From Nocardia sp. NBC_01327 (GTDB taxonomy: Bacteria; Actinomycetota; Actinomycetes; Mycobacteriales; Mycobacteriaceae), in the NCBI RefSeq assembly GCF_035958815.1, contig NZ_CP108383.1:5270001-5334000 (forward strand): a stretch of DNA of 64,000 nucleotides, given 5' to 3'. Shown piece after piece: positions 49,795-58,707 of the stretch. How positions within the stretch are numbered: the first letter of the stretch is position 1; each line of letters begins with the position of its first letter. A program made the position numbers and the translations under genes. Under the pieces are notes generated by a model. That model did not search any database, was not told where the DNA came from, and worked only from the letters and a program-made list of their open reading frames with translations.

Positions 49795-50670
49795 TCACGC
49801 ACTGCGGAAGGCTTTGTCGCCGACGCGGTCGGGGTCGGAGATGTGGGAGAGGAAGAGCCGGGCGGTGGGAGGAGGTGTGCGGGTGGTGACGACGTGCCAG
49901 GGGCGGTTGAGGGGGGTTCCGTCTATGGGGAGGACTTCCAGGCGGCGGCCCGCCAGATCGTTTTCCACCGCATCGGTGTGAATGAGGGTGATACCCAGAC
50001 CTTCTCGGGCGGCGGCGAGCGCTGCGCCGTGTGTGCCGAGAGTCAGTGTGGGGGGCCGGATCTGGAGACGATCGAAGAGAGCGAGGGTGGTGTCGCGGGT
50101 GCCGGAGCCGGTACCGCGCAGGAGCCAGGTGGCTTCGGAGGGGTCCGGCCAGAGACCGGGCGCGCCGACGACCACCAGCTCACAGGGCCTGCGAGCACGG
50201 GTCACCAGTCCCGCTTCGTGCGGCGGGCGGCCCGCCACAACGAGATCTGTTTCGTGGTGCGTCAATTCGACGAACAGCACATCCCGAGGCTGGATGGAGA
50301 ACCCCAATTCGATATCGGGGTACCGGGCTCGGAACGAGGCCATCAGCCGCAGAAGGACGAACTCGCCCGCGGTGGCGACCACCCCGATGCGCAGGCGACC
50401 GGTTTCTGCGGCCCGGACCGCGGCGTGCGCCTCCTTCATCAAACCCAGGATGCTGCGGCAGTAATCGGCGTAGACGCGGCCGGCTTCGGTGAGTGCGATA
50501 CCCCGGCCTGATTTGGCTATGAGTTTAGCGCCCAGCTGTTTTTCGATGTGCGAAACGGCCGCGGAGGCAGCGGCTTCGGTGATGTGCAACTGTGCGGCCG
50601 CGCGGCGGATGCTGCTGTGGCGGGCGACCGCGAGGAAGGTTTCCATGCGGACCGCGCTCACAGTACCCAT
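49795..50670 (-). CDS. cbbR: CbbR, LysR-type activator of the CO2-fixation operon
   Basis: 291 residues: LysR HTH at 1-65 (FLAVARHSSIRRAAAQLHI, SHIEKQLGAKL) and an effector domain of periplasmic-binding fold. It is divergent from cbbL, 124 bases away, the standard place for CbbR, which senses metabolites such as RuBP or NADPH. ATG 50670 (MGTVSAVRME) was chosen; the longer frame would include the presumed operator. The name rests on position and family. Confidence 0.87.
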   Translation of the reverse strand: MGTVSAVRMETFLAVARHSSIRRAAAQLHITEAAASAAVSHIEKQLGAKLIAKSGRGIALTEAGRVYADYCRSILGLMKEAHAAVRAAETGRLRIGVVATAGEFVLLRLMASFRARYPDIELGFSIQPRDVLFVELTHHETDLVVAGRPPHEAGLVTRARRPCELVVVGAPGLWPDPSEATWLLRGTGSGTRDTTLALFDRLQIRPPTLTLGTHGAALAAAREGLGITLIHTDAVENDLAGRRLEVLPIDGTPLNRPWHVVTTRTPPPTARLFLSHISDPDRVGDKAFRSA

Positions 50671-50714
50671 CGTCAAACGGTAGCAAACACGACGAAATGG
50701 TTGAGGGAGACGAG

Positions 50715-50731
50715 AAACAATCGAATTGTTT
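50715..50731. promoter_or_regulatory. CbbR operator candidate
   Basis: AAACAAT-cga-ATTGTTT, a perfect 17-base palindrome in the AT-rich middle of the 124-base cbbR/cbbL spacer, 63 bases upstream of the cbbL start. Its size and the T-N11-A-type spacing suit a LysR-type protein. Confidence 0.65.
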
Positions 50732-50794
50732 GTCGATAACTCTGCCGTCATCCTGGGAATCGCAAGTGGCCCAACCCAGTTCGCAGGAGGAATG

Positions 50795-52252
50795 ATGGCC
50801 GGATCTGTGGACGATCGAGACGGTGGACGCGGCCGATGGGATCCCGGCGTGCAGACGTACGCGTCGATGGGATACTACGCGCCCGATTATCAGCCCAAGG
50901 ACACCGATGTGCTGGCGGTGTTCCGGGTGACCCCGCAGCCGGGGGTCGACCCGATCGAGGCCTCGGCGGCGGTGGCCGGCGAATCCTCCACTGCCACATG
51001 GACGGTCGTCTGGACCGACCGTCTGACCGCGCACGAGCGCTACCAGGCCAAGTGCTACCGGGTCGACGAGGTGCCGGGCCGGCCGGGGGAGTACTTCGCC
51101 TATGTCGCCTACGATCTCGATCTCTTCGAGGAAGGTTCGATCACCAATCTGACCTCCTCCGTCATCGGCAATGTATTCGGATTCAAACCGCTGCAGGCAT
51201 TGCGCCTGGAGGATATGCGAATTCCCGTGGCATACGTGAAGACCTTTCAGGGCCCTCCGCACGGAATCGTTATGGAACGGGAACACCTGAATAAATACGG
51301 TCGACCGTTGCTCGGCGCCACGGTGAAACCGAAACTCGGTCTCTCCGCGCGCAACTACGGTCGCGTAGTATACGAAGCCTGTAAGGGCGGACTGGATTTC
51401 ACCAAGGACGACGAGAACATCAACTCGCAGCCGTTCATGCGCTGGCGTGATCGCTACCTGTTCGCCATGGAGGGCGTCAACCGCGCCATCGCCGATACCG
51501 GTGAGCTGAAGGGGCATTATCTGAATGTCACCGCCGCCGACATGGAAGACATGTACGAGCGCGCCGAGTTCGCCAAATCCCTTGGCAGCGTGATCATCAT
51601 GATGGATCTGACGGTGGGCTACACCGCCATGCAGTCCATGTCGAAGTGGGCGCGCCGCAATGGCATGCTGCTGCACCTGCACCGCGCCGGGCACTCCACC
51701 TACACGCGACAGAAGACGCACGGGGTGAGCTTCCGGGTGCTGGCCAAATGGTGCCGGCTGATCGGTGTCGATCATCTGCACGCGGGCACCGTCATCGGCA
51801 AGCTCGAAGGTGATCCGCACACCGTCAAGGGTTTCTACGACACGTTGCGCGACAACCACATTCCCGCGAATCCGCGCAATGGCATCTTCTTCGACCAGGA
51901 CTGGGCGAGCCTGCCCGGAGTCATGCCGGTCGCCTCCGGCGGCATTCACGCCGGGCAGATGCACCAGCTGCTGGACCTGTTCGGCGACGATGTGTGCCTG
52001 CAGTTCGGCGGCGGCACCATCGGCCATCCGATGGGCATCGCCGCGGGCGCGGAAGCTAATCGTGTCGCCCTGGAGGTGGTGGTGAAGGCCCGCAACGAGG
52101 GTCGTGACCTGCTCAAGGAGGGCCCCGACGTGCTGCGCCGCGCCGCCGAGACCAATCGCCCGCTCGAGGTCGCGCTGAAGACCTGGGGTGACGTCACCTT
52201 CGAGTACACCTCGACCGACGCCCCCGATGCCGTGCCGACGTCCACTCGCTGA
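50795..52252 (+). CDS. cbbL: RuBisCO large subunit, form I red type (IC/ID)
   Basis: 485 residues, the length of red-type large subunits. All active-site residues are visible: Lys178 in GATVKPKLGLS, Lys204 (the carbamylated Lys), Asp206 and Glu207 in GGLDFTKDDENI, His296/Arg297 in LHLHRAGH and loop-6 Lys336 in HAGTVIGKLEGD. The protein carboxylates RuBP to two 3-phosphoglycerates. The start is the second ATG of an ATGATG pair; AGGAGG lies four bases before it. It leads the cbbLSXFP operon. Confidence 0.98.
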   Translation: MAGSVDDRDGGRGRWDPGVQTYASMGYYAPDYQPKDTDVLAVFRVTPQPGVDPIEASAAVAGESSTATWTVVWTDRLTAHERYQAKCYRVDEVPGRPGEYFAYVAYDLDLFEEGSITNLTSSVIGNVFGFKPLQALRLEDMRIPVAYVKTFQGPPHGIVMEREHLNKYGRPLLGATVKPKLGLSARNYGRVVYEACKGGLDFTKDDENINSQPFMRWRDRYLFAMEGVNRAIADTGELKGHYLNVTAADMEDMYERAEFAKSLGSVIIMMDLTVGYTAMQSMSKWARRNGMLLHLHRAGHSTYTRQKTHGVSFRVLAKWCRLIGVDHLHAGTVIGKLEGDPHTVKGFYDTLRDNHIPANPRNGIFFDQDWASLPGVMPVASGGIHAGQMHQLLDLFGDDVCLQFGGGTIGHPMGIAAGAEANRVALEVVVKARNEGRDLLKEGPDVLRRAAETNRPLEVALKTWGDVTFEYTSTDAPDAVPTSTR

Positions 52253-52285
52253 ACGCTCCCTTTCCACGAAAGACAGGTAACCGCA

Positions 52286-52708
52286 ATGCATCTGCGCCAC
52301 GGCACCTTCTCGCACCTTCCGGATTTCACCGACGCCGATATCGCCGCTCAGGTGCGCTACGCACTGCTCAACAACTGGCCGGTCTCCATCGAATACTCCG
52401 ACGATCCGCATCCGCGGAATATGTACTGGGAGATGTGGGGCCTGCCGCTGTTCGATCTCGATGAGCCCGATGGCGTGCTCGCGGAGATCAATGCCTGCCG
52501 GGCGACGTTCCCGCGCCACTACATTCGCATCACCGCCTACGACGCCTCGTATGGTCGGCAGACCACGGCGCTGAGCTTCCTCGTGCAGCGCCCGGCGGAC
52601 GAGCCCGGATTCCGTCTCGACCGCACCGAAGGAGCCGACCGCAGCCAGCGCTACGGCTTCCATCCGTACGCACTCGACGATCGCCCCGGCGAACGTTACA
52701 GCGGCTGA
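52286..52708 (+). CDS. cbbS: RuBisCO small subunit, red type
   Basis: 140 residues. FSHLPDFTDADIAAQVRYAL and SIEYSDDPHPRNMYWEMWGLP are the usual small-subunit regions. A long C-terminal extension (FRLDRTEGADRSQRYGFHPY onward) is characteristic of red-type enzymes and forms the central barrel of the holoenzyme. It lies 33 bases after cbbL. Confidence 0.97.
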   Translation: MHLRHGTFSHLPDFTDADIAAQVRYALLNNWPVSIEYSDDPHPRNMYWEMWGLPLFDLDEPDGVLAEINACRATFPRHYIRITAYDASYGRQTTALSFLVQRPADEPGFRLDRTEGADRSQRYGFHPYALDDRPGERYSG

Positions 52709-52721
52709 ACGGGTTTCGACG

Positions 52722-53777
52722 GTGAGCACACAGCACCCGGTAGCGCCCGGTGTCCACGCACCTGCGGGCGGGCACCAGGCGAACGGGTTTCAGATGCATC
52801 GGCCCGGGGCCACGAGCCCAGGACCGGTGCCCGGGTCGGCCGGCGGTTCCCGACCGGAGGACACCGCGGCCGACCTCCTCGCCGACGACGCGCTGCTGGA
52901 CCTGTCCAGCGATATCGCGGGCAAGGACGTCGAGGACACCCTCAGCAGGCTCGATGCCGAACTGGTGGGATTGGCGAACGTCAAACGCCGGGTGCGGGAG
53001 ATCGCGTCCCTGCTGCTCATCGATCGCGCCCGGGAGCGCTTCGGCCTGCAGGCCACCCGGCCGACCATGCATATGAGCTTCACGGGCGGGCCCGGCACCG
53101 GCAAGACCACGGTCGCCCTGCGCATGGCCGAGATGCTGCACGCGCTCGGCTATATCCGTAAACCCAAGGTGCACACCGTCACCCGCGACGATCTGGTCGG
53201 CCAGTTCATCGGCCACACCGCGCCGAAGACGAAGGAAGCCCTCGCCAAAGCCGCCGGGGGCGTCCTGTTCATCGATGAGGCCTACTACCTGTTCCGCCCG
53301 GAGAACGAGCGTGACTACGGGCAGGAGGTCATCGAAATCCTGCTGCAGGAGATGGAGAACGAGCGCACCAGCATGGTGGTGATCTTCGCCGGCTATCCGG
53401 ACCGCATGGAGACGTTCTTCTCCGCGAATCCTGGCCTGTCCTCACGGGTGGCGCATCACATCGAATTCCCCGACTACACCCACGACGAACTCCTGGCCAT
53501 CTCGCAACTCATGGTCGCCCAGGAGAACTTCTCCTTCGATGATGCTGCCACGCAGGCCTTTTCACGCTACCTCGCACTGCGTATGAGCCGCCCCCGCTTC
53601 GCCAATGCCCGCAGCGTGCGCAATGCCCTCGAACGCTGCCGCCTGCGCCAGGCCAAACGCCTCGTCGAATTGCACCGGCCGCTGAGCCGCACCGATCTGA
53701 TCACGCTGACCGACAACGACGTCTACGGCAGCAGCGTGTTCGCGGACGCCCCCGCAGCGGAGGTGGCCGACTCGTGA
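52722..53777 (+). CDS. cbbX: CbbX, AAA+ red-type RuBisCO activase
   Basis: 351 residues. Walker A GGPGTGKT is at 122-129, Walker B VLFIDEA at 181-187, the aromatic pore loop at YLFRPENERDYG and the arginine-finger region in ANPGLSSRVAHHI. CbbX pulls on the large-subunit C-terminus to release inhibitory sugar phosphates. The first 45 or so residues, Pro/Gly-rich and probably disordered, are extra compared with proteobacterial CbbX. Start GTG 52722, 13 bases after cbbS; a later start is possible. Confidence 0.95.
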   Translation: MSTQHPVAPGVHAPAGGHQANGFQMHRPGATSPGPVPGSAGGSRPEDTAADLLADDALLDLSSDIAGKDVEDTLSRLDAELVGLANVKRRVREIASLLLIDRARERFGLQATRPTMHMSFTGGPGTGKTTVALRMAEMLHALGYIRKPKVHTVTRDDLVGQFIGHTAPKTKEALAKAAGGVLFIDEAYYLFRPENERDYGQEVIEILLQEMENERTSMVVIFAGYPDRMETFFSANPGLSSRVAHHIEFPDYTHDELLAISQLMVAQENFSFDDAATQAFSRYLALRMSRPRFANARSVRNALERCRLRQAKRLVELHRPLSRTDLITLTDNDVYGSSVFADAPAAEVADS

Positions 53778-53781
53778 GGAA

Positions 53782-54870
53782 ATGAGCAGGCGTATGCCCG
53801 AAGGTATGAAGACACTCACCCGCTACACCATCGAGCAGGAGCATCGGCATCCCGGATCCTCCGGGGAGTTCTCGGCGCTGCTGAATGTGCTGGCCACGGC
53901 CACCAAAATCATTGCCAACCAGGTGATGCGGGGTGCGATCGTGGGCTCGCTCGGCTCGTATGACGCCGATAATCTGCCGGTGACGGTGCACCGGAGGATG
54001 GATGCCATCGCGCACGACATCATGGTGTCGGAAAGTCAGTGGAGTGGGCCGCTGTCGGCGCTGGTGTCCGAGCAGATGAGCGGATTCCACGCGGTGCCCG
54101 CGGAAATCCGGCGGGGGAAGTATCTGCTGGCCTTCGATCCGCTGGACGGGTCCAGCAATATCGATGTGAACCTGCCGGTGGGCACCATATTCAGCGTGCT
54201 GCGGGCGCCGGAGGACGGGCGGGCGGCCGCGGCGGAGGACTTCCTGCAACCGGGCGTGCAACAGGTGTGTGCGGGATTCACGCTGTACGGCCCGGCGACC
54301 ATGCTGGTGCTCACCACCGGGAACGGGGTGGACGGGTTCACCTTGGATCGGGAGGTCGGGGCCTTCGTGCTCACCCATCCGCGCATGCGAATCCCGGACG
54401 ACACTTCGGGTTTCGCGATCAATGCCGCCAATGAGCGCTTCTGGGAACGCCCGGTGCGCCGCTATGTGCACGAGGCGCTGCAGGGCGTCGAGGGACCGCG
54501 CGGGCGGGATTTCAATATGCGCTGGGTGGCCTCCCTGGTGGCCGATACCTTCCACATCCTCACGCGCGGTGGGCTTTACATGTATCCGCGCGACACCCGG
54601 CACCCGGCCCGTCCGGGCCGGGTGTCACTGCTCTACGGCGCCAACCCGATCGCCTTCATCGTCGAACAGGCGGGCGGTGCCGCCACCACCGGACACGAAC
54701 GGGTACTGCAGGTGCAGCCGGGGGAGCTGCACCAGCGGATTCCGTTCATCTTCGGCTCGCGCAACGAGGTCGAGCGCATCGAGCGCTATCACACCGAACC
54801 GGACGAGGGTCCGATCTTCGACGCCTCGCTGTTCGGCAGTCGCTCGCTGTTCCGCTCGGCAGGGCGCTGA
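53782..54870 (+). CDS. cbbF: Class I fructose-1,6-bisphosphatase
   Basis: 362 residues. The metal/phosphate motif FDPLDGSSNIDVNLPVGTIF is at 118-137, and LLYGANPIAFIVEQAGG near the end completes the active site. The canonical Glu-Glu pair (E97/E98 in other class I enzymes) reads Glu97-Gln98 (VSEQM). It supplies fructose-6-phosphate for RuBP regeneration. Three in-frame ATGs (53782, 53794, 53806) compete; MKTLTRYTI at the third matches the usual family start. Lies five bases after cbbX. Confidence 0.93.
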   Translation: MSRRMPEGMKTLTRYTIEQEHRHPGSSGEFSALLNVLATATKIIANQVMRGAIVGSLGSYDADNLPVTVHRRMDAIAHDIMVSESQWSGPLSALVSEQMSGFHAVPAEIRRGKYLLAFDPLDGSSNIDVNLPVGTIFSVLRAPEDGRAAAAEDFLQPGVQQVCAGFTLYGPATMLVLTTGNGVDGFTLDREVGAFVLTHPRMRIPDDTSGFAINAANERFWERPVRRYVHEALQGVEGPRGRDFNMRWVASLVADTFHILTRGGLYMYPRDTRHPARPGRVSLLYGANPIAFIVEQAGGAATTGHERVLQVQPGELHQRIPFIFGSRNEVERIERYHTEPDEGPIFDASLFGSRSLFRSAGR

Positions 54871-54910
54871 TCCGGCGCGAAATCCGCTGTCCGGCAATCG
54901 AGGAGGTGCC

Positions 54911-55801
54911 ATGTCGGTCAAACATCCCGTCGTCGCGATCACCGGATCTTCCGGTGCGGGGACGACCAGCGTCACGCGGACCTTTCAGGAGATATTCCGC
55001 CGCGAGGGCATCAATGCGGCCATCGTGGAAGGAGATTCGTTCCATCGGTTCGACCGCAATGCCATGCAGCTGGCCATGGCGGAGGCCGAGCAGACCAATA
55101 ATTCGCAGTTCTCGCACTTCGGGCCGGAGGCGAATCTGCTCGGCGAGCTCGAAACGCTCTTTCACGACTATGGGGAGACCGGAGTCGGGCCGGTGCGCCG
55201 GTATCTGCACGACGACGCCGAGGCCAAACCCTACGGGCAGCCGCCGGGGACCTTCACACCGTGGGAGGAGCTGCCGCCGGGCAGCGATCTGCTGTTCTAC
55301 GAGGGACTGCACGGGGCGGCCGTCACCGAGGGCATCGATGTCGGCCGGTACACCGATCTACTCGTCGGCGTGGTGCCCATTATCAATCTGGAGTGGATTC
55401 AGAAGGTGCACCGGGACAAGACCGAACGCGGCTATTCCAGCGAGGCGATCATCGACACCATCCTGCGCCGCATGCCCGACTACGTGAACCACATTTGCCC
55501 GCAGTTCTCCCGGACCTACGTGAACTTCCAGCGAGTGCCGACGGTGGACACCTCGAATCCGTTCACCACCCGCAGCATTCCGACCGCGGACGAGAGTTTC
55601 GTGGTGATCCGCTTCGCCGATCCGAAGGTGATCGACTTCCCGTATCTGCTGTCCATGCTGCACGACTCGTTCATGTCGCGGCCCAACAGCATTGTGGTCC
55701 CGGGCGGCAAGATGGACCTGGCCATGCAGTTGATCTTCACCCCGCTCATCCTGCGGCTGATGGATAAGCGGCCGAAGTCGTTGCAGCTCAGGGGGTTATG
55801 A
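54911..55801 (+). CDS. cbbP: Phosphoribulokinase
   Basis: 296 residues, bacterial type (compare about 290 in proteobacteria). The P-loop GSSGAGTTS is at 12-20, followed by EGDSFHRFDR with the substrate-binding Asp, and FYEGLHGAAV. It makes ribulose-1,5-bisphosphate. AGGAGG precedes ATG 54911. Together with RuBisCO this completes the two reactions unique to the Calvin cycle. Confidence 0.97.
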   Translation: MSVKHPVVAITGSSGAGTTSVTRTFQEIFRREGINAAIVEGDSFHRFDRNAMQLAMAEAEQTNNSQFSHFGPEANLLGELETLFHDYGETGVGPVRRYLHDDAEAKPYGQPPGTFTPWEELPPGSDLLFYEGLHGAAVTEGIDVGRYTDLLVGVVPIINLEWIQKVHRDKTERGYSSEAIIDTILRRMPDYVNHICPQFSRTYVNFQRVPTVDTSNPFTTRSIPTADESFVVIRFADPKVIDFPYLLSMLHDSFMSRPNSIVVPGGKMDLAMQLIFTPLILRLMDKRPKSLQLRGL

Positions 55802-55904
55802 CCAGAGCAGGCCGAGCATCTGCGAGCTTTCCGAAACACCGGGGCAATTAGCGGTCATCGAAGTGTTACGGCGGCCGCTCGGGCACGAAACATGTCGGCA
55901 GAAG

Positions 55905-55912
55905 TGTATACA
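55905..55912. promoter_or_regulatory. GntR-type operator candidate TGTATACA
   Basis: An 8-base perfect palindrome three bases before the preferred ATG of the GntR gene. FCD-type GntR regulators commonly bind short TGTATACA-like sites, so autoregulation is likely. Confidence 0.45.
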
Positions 55913-55915
55913 GAC

Positions 55916-56644
55916 ATGAATGCACGAGCTGCCGGCGCGACCTCGGACCTGAGGCACCAGGTCTACACACAGTTGCGCGAACGGTTGATGTCAGGTGATC
56001 TCCCACTGCGCGGGCGACTGGTGGAAACACGCGTCGCGGAGATGCTGGGCGCTTCCCGCACTCCGGTGCGCGAAGCACTCGTCCGGCTGCACGCGGAAGG
56101 TCTGCTCACCTCCGACGAGGGGGGCTGGTATCCCGTCATCCCCGATCTCGCCACCATCCGCGATCTGTACGAGGTTCGAATCACCCTGGAACTGCGGGGG
56201 ATTCAGCGAGTCATGGACTCACCCCGGCTGGGGTACGACCTCGACGCGATACGGGCTCTGCACGCGGATTGGTCGGAATACCGTGCGGCGCCGCCCGAAC
56301 CGGGCCCGGACGTGCTGCTGCTCGACGAGGCCTTCCATCTCCGGCTCAGCGAGGCCGCCGGAAACCCCTCGCTGACCCGCATACTCGCGACGGTCAACAG
56401 CCAGATCCGATTGGTACGCGCCTACGACTACGGCACCGAGGAGCGCGTCACCGCGACCATCGCCGAACACCTCGGAATCCTCGACGCCATCCTCGAGGAC
56501 GAACTCGGCCGCGCGCGCACGCTGCTGCACGAGCATGTCGGAAATTCGTACGAGGTCGTCGAAGCCGCGGCGGCACGCGCGGTGGCCGCGCATTTCCTCG
56601 GGACGCAGGCCGGGCAGCTCGACTGGCAGGAGTTCGCGAAATGA
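55916..56644 (+). CDS. GntR-family (FCD) transcriptional regulator
   Basis: 242 residues from ATG 55916; the frame also has an ATG at 55892, which would put the TGTATACA palindrome inside the gene. HTH is about 10-65 (ASRTPVREALVRLHAEGLL) and the FCD domain has the metal/ligand residues in LLDEAFHLRLSEAAGNPSL and AEHLGILDAILE. It overlaps the permease gene by four bases (ATGA) and should regulate the three-gene unit in answer to its substrate. Confidence 0.9.
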   Translation: MNARAAGATSDLRHQVYTQLRERLMSGDLPLRGRLVETRVAEMLGASRTPVREALVRLHAEGLLTSDEGGWYPVIPDLATIRDLYEVRITLELRGIQRVMDSPRLGYDLDAIRALHADWSEYRAAPPEPGPDVLLLDEAFHLRLSEAAGNPSLTRILATVNSQIRLVRAYDYGTEERVTATIAEHLGILDAILEDELGRARTLLHEHVGNSYEVVEAAAARAVAAHFLGTQAGQLDWQEFAK

Positions 56645-57945
56645 CTGGAATACTCGATCCGGATCGGTCCTCGGCGAACCCGGATGTGCTGGCGGAGTAC
56701 GAGAACGAACCGGTCCCCGCCGCGGCGCGCCGCAGCCTGGCGTCGGTGGCCGCAGTCTGGGTCGGCTTCCCGATGATCCTCACCTGTGCGGTATTCGGCG
56801 GCCTCGTGGTGTATTCGCAGGGCTTCTGGCGGGGAATGCTCGCCATCCTGCTCGGCAATCTGGTGCTGTTCGGATACGTCGGTGCACTCAGCTATGTCGC
56901 GGGCGATACCGGCCGCAGCTTCGCGCAACTCGCGCAGCGCACCTTCGGCCGCTACGGGCGCATCGTGCCGGCCGCATTCCTGTCCACGATCGTGATCGGC
57001 TGGTTCGCATTCCAGACCGGTCTCACCGGATCGATCATTCACAGCACCCTCGGGTGGAACGAGGCCTGGACCTCGGTGCTGGCGGGCATCGGCTACATGC
57101 TGATCACACTCGTCGGAATCCGGGCGCTGTCGGTGATCGGCATCATCGCCGCGCCCCTGTACCTCGTGCTGGCCGCGGTCGCGCTGATTTTCGCGCTGTC
57201 CTCGGCATCGCTGTCCAGCGTGTTCGGCTACCAGGGTGGTTCCGGCGCACTGAGTTTCGGCGCCTGCGTCACGCTGGTCATCGCCTGCTTCGCCGACTCG
57301 GGCACGATGACCTCCGATTTCACCCGCTGGTCGCGCAACGGCCGGGAAGGCCTGCTGGCGGCGGCCGCGGCATTCCCGGTCGCGAACGTGATCGCGAATG
57401 TGGTCGGCGGTGTCTTCGTAGCACTCGGCGTCACGCACGATACCGCCGCCAATGGCGGAAACTTCCTCGGGATTCTGGTCGATCACGGCGGCTGGGTGGT
57501 ACCGATCGCGATCGGGTTCGTCTTCGTGAACCTCGGGTCGGTGTGTGCGCACTGCCTGTACAACGGGGCGATCGGGTGGGGGCAACTGACCGGCAGGCCG
57601 ATGCGGATGCTCACGGTGGTGCTCGGCATCTGCGGGACAATCCTTGCCGGAGTAGGGGTTTGGTCGCACTTCGACACCTGGCTGAACCTGCTCGGGGTGG
57701 TCGTCCCGCCGATCGGCATCGTCATGATTCTGGATCTGCTGGTGCTGCCCAGATTCGGGGTCTCGCGGACCGAATCGGAGTGGCATCTCGAGCCCTTCCT
57801 GGCCTGGGCCGGCGGCGCGGGGTGCGCGATGGCCGCACACCTGTGGGCGCCCGGACTCTCCGAGGCGATCGTGGGAATGCTCTCCGGCGCACTCTTTTTC
57901 GCCGCGCTGCGGCTCGCCACCCGGCCCGAGGCGGTGACCGCATGA
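56641..57945 (+). CDS. NCS1-type permease (cytosine/purine/allantoin family)
   Basis: 434 residues, about 12 membrane helices. WVGFPMILTCAVFGG in helix 1, YVAGDTGRSFAQLAQRTFGRYG, and CFADSGTMTSDFTRW (helix 6) are CodB-like hallmarks. It imports a small nitrogen heterocycle or amide. It is translationally coupled both upstream (GntR) and downstream (isochorismatase-like hydrolase), so its substrate is probably what the hydrolase degrades. Confidence 0.9.
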   Translation: MTGILDPDRSSANPDVLAEYENEPVPAAARRSLASVAAVWVGFPMILTCAVFGGLVVYSQGFWRGMLAILLGNLVLFGYVGALSYVAGDTGRSFAQLAQRTFGRYGRIVPAAFLSTIVIGWFAFQTGLTGSIIHSTLGWNEAWTSVLAGIGYMLITLVGIRALSVIGIIAAPLYLVLAAVALIFALSSASLSSVFGYQGGSGALSFGACVTLVIACFADSGTMTSDFTRWSRNGREGLLAAAAAFPVANVIANVVGGVFVALGVTHDTAANGGNFLGILVDHGGWVVPIAIGFVFVNLGSVCAHCLYNGAIGWGQLTGRPMRMLTVVLGICGTILAGVGVWSHFDTWLNLLGVVVPPIGIVMILDLLVLPRFGVSRTESEWHLEPFLAWAGGAGCAMAAHLWAPGLSEAIVGMLSGALFFAALRLATRPEAVTA

Positions 57946-58625
57946 CCTCCCAGGTACCCGCGAACCCGTACCCGTGGCCGTTCGACGGCCCCATCGAACC
58001 GGCTCGCACGGCGCTGCTGTGCATCGACTGGCAGGTCGACTTCTGCGGGCCCGGCGGCTACGTCGACACGATGGGCTACGACATCGAATTGACCCGGGCC
58101 GGACTGGCTCCGACGGCGAAGGTGCTCGATTCCGCCCGCTCCGCGGGACTCATGGTCATCCACACCCGAGAAGGGCACCGCCCCGATCTCAGCGATCTGC
58201 CCGCCAACAAACGCTGGCGCTCCGCGCGGATCGGGGCCGAGATCGGCAGCACGGGACCGCAGGGACGCATTCTGGTCCGTGGTGAACCGGGCTGGGAGAT
58301 CGTGCCCGAGGTCGCCCCGCTGCCGGGTGAATCCATTATCGACAAGCCTGGAAAAGGCTCGTTCTATGCGACGGATCTGGATCTGCTGCTGCGCAGCCGT
58401 GGCATCACCCATCTCATCTTCACCGGTATCACCACCGATGTCTGCGTCCACACCACCATGCGCGACGCCAATGATCGTGGCTACGAATGCCTGATCCTGT
58501 CCGACTGCACCGGGGCCACGGATCCCGGCAACCATGAGGCCGCGCTGAACATGGTCACCATGCAGGGCGGCGTCTTCGGCGCTGTCGCCGATTCGCAGGC
58601 GGTGATCGAGGCGCTCGGCGAATAG
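57942..58625 (+). CDS. Isochorismatase-fold amidohydrolase, biuret hydrolase-like
   Basis: 227 residues. The catalytic triad is Asp29 (LLCIDWQVDFCG), Lys135 (IDKPGKGSF) and Cys168 (ITTDVCVHTT). The spacing (106 and 33 residues) equals that I recall for biuret hydrolase BiuH, and GYVDTMGYD plus REGHRPDLSDLPANKRWRS also fit BiuH better than nicotinamidase. It would cut biuret to allophanate and ammonia. Ureidoacrylate hydrolase (RutB) is the main alternative. The ATG overlaps the permease stop. Confidence 0.8.
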   Translation: MTSQVPANPYPWPFDGPIEPARTALLCIDWQVDFCGPGGYVDTMGYDIELTRAGLAPTAKVLDSARSAGLMVIHTREGHRPDLSDLPANKRWRSARIGAEIGSTGPQGRILVRGEPGWEIVPEVAPLPGESIIDKPGKGSFYATDLDLLLRSRGITHLIFTGITTDVCVHTTMRDANDRGYECLILSDCTGATDPGNHEAALNMVTMQGGVFGAVADSQAVIEALGE

Positions 58626-58660
58626 CTCCGGGACGGAAACGCCTTCGGCCGCAAACGAAA

Positions 58661-58691
58661 CCGGCGGCCGCCCTGGTAAGGCGGCCGCCGG
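58661..58691. terminator. Bidirectional hairpin terminator
   Basis: CCGGCGGCCGCC-ctggtaa-GGCGGCCGCCGG, a perfect 12-base stem followed by AAAAGG, between the convergent hydrolase (ends 58625) and HdeD-like gene (ends 58708). Confidence 0.85.
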
Positions 58692-58707
58692 AAAAGGGAG
58701 GCGGAAC

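Noticed and set aside
50525..52729. A 734-codon open frame on the minus strand across cbbL and cbbS
   Set aside because: It is antisense to RuBisCO genes with every catalytic motif in place, and its Arg/His/Gln-rich translation has no domain. It is a by-product of high-GC codon use.
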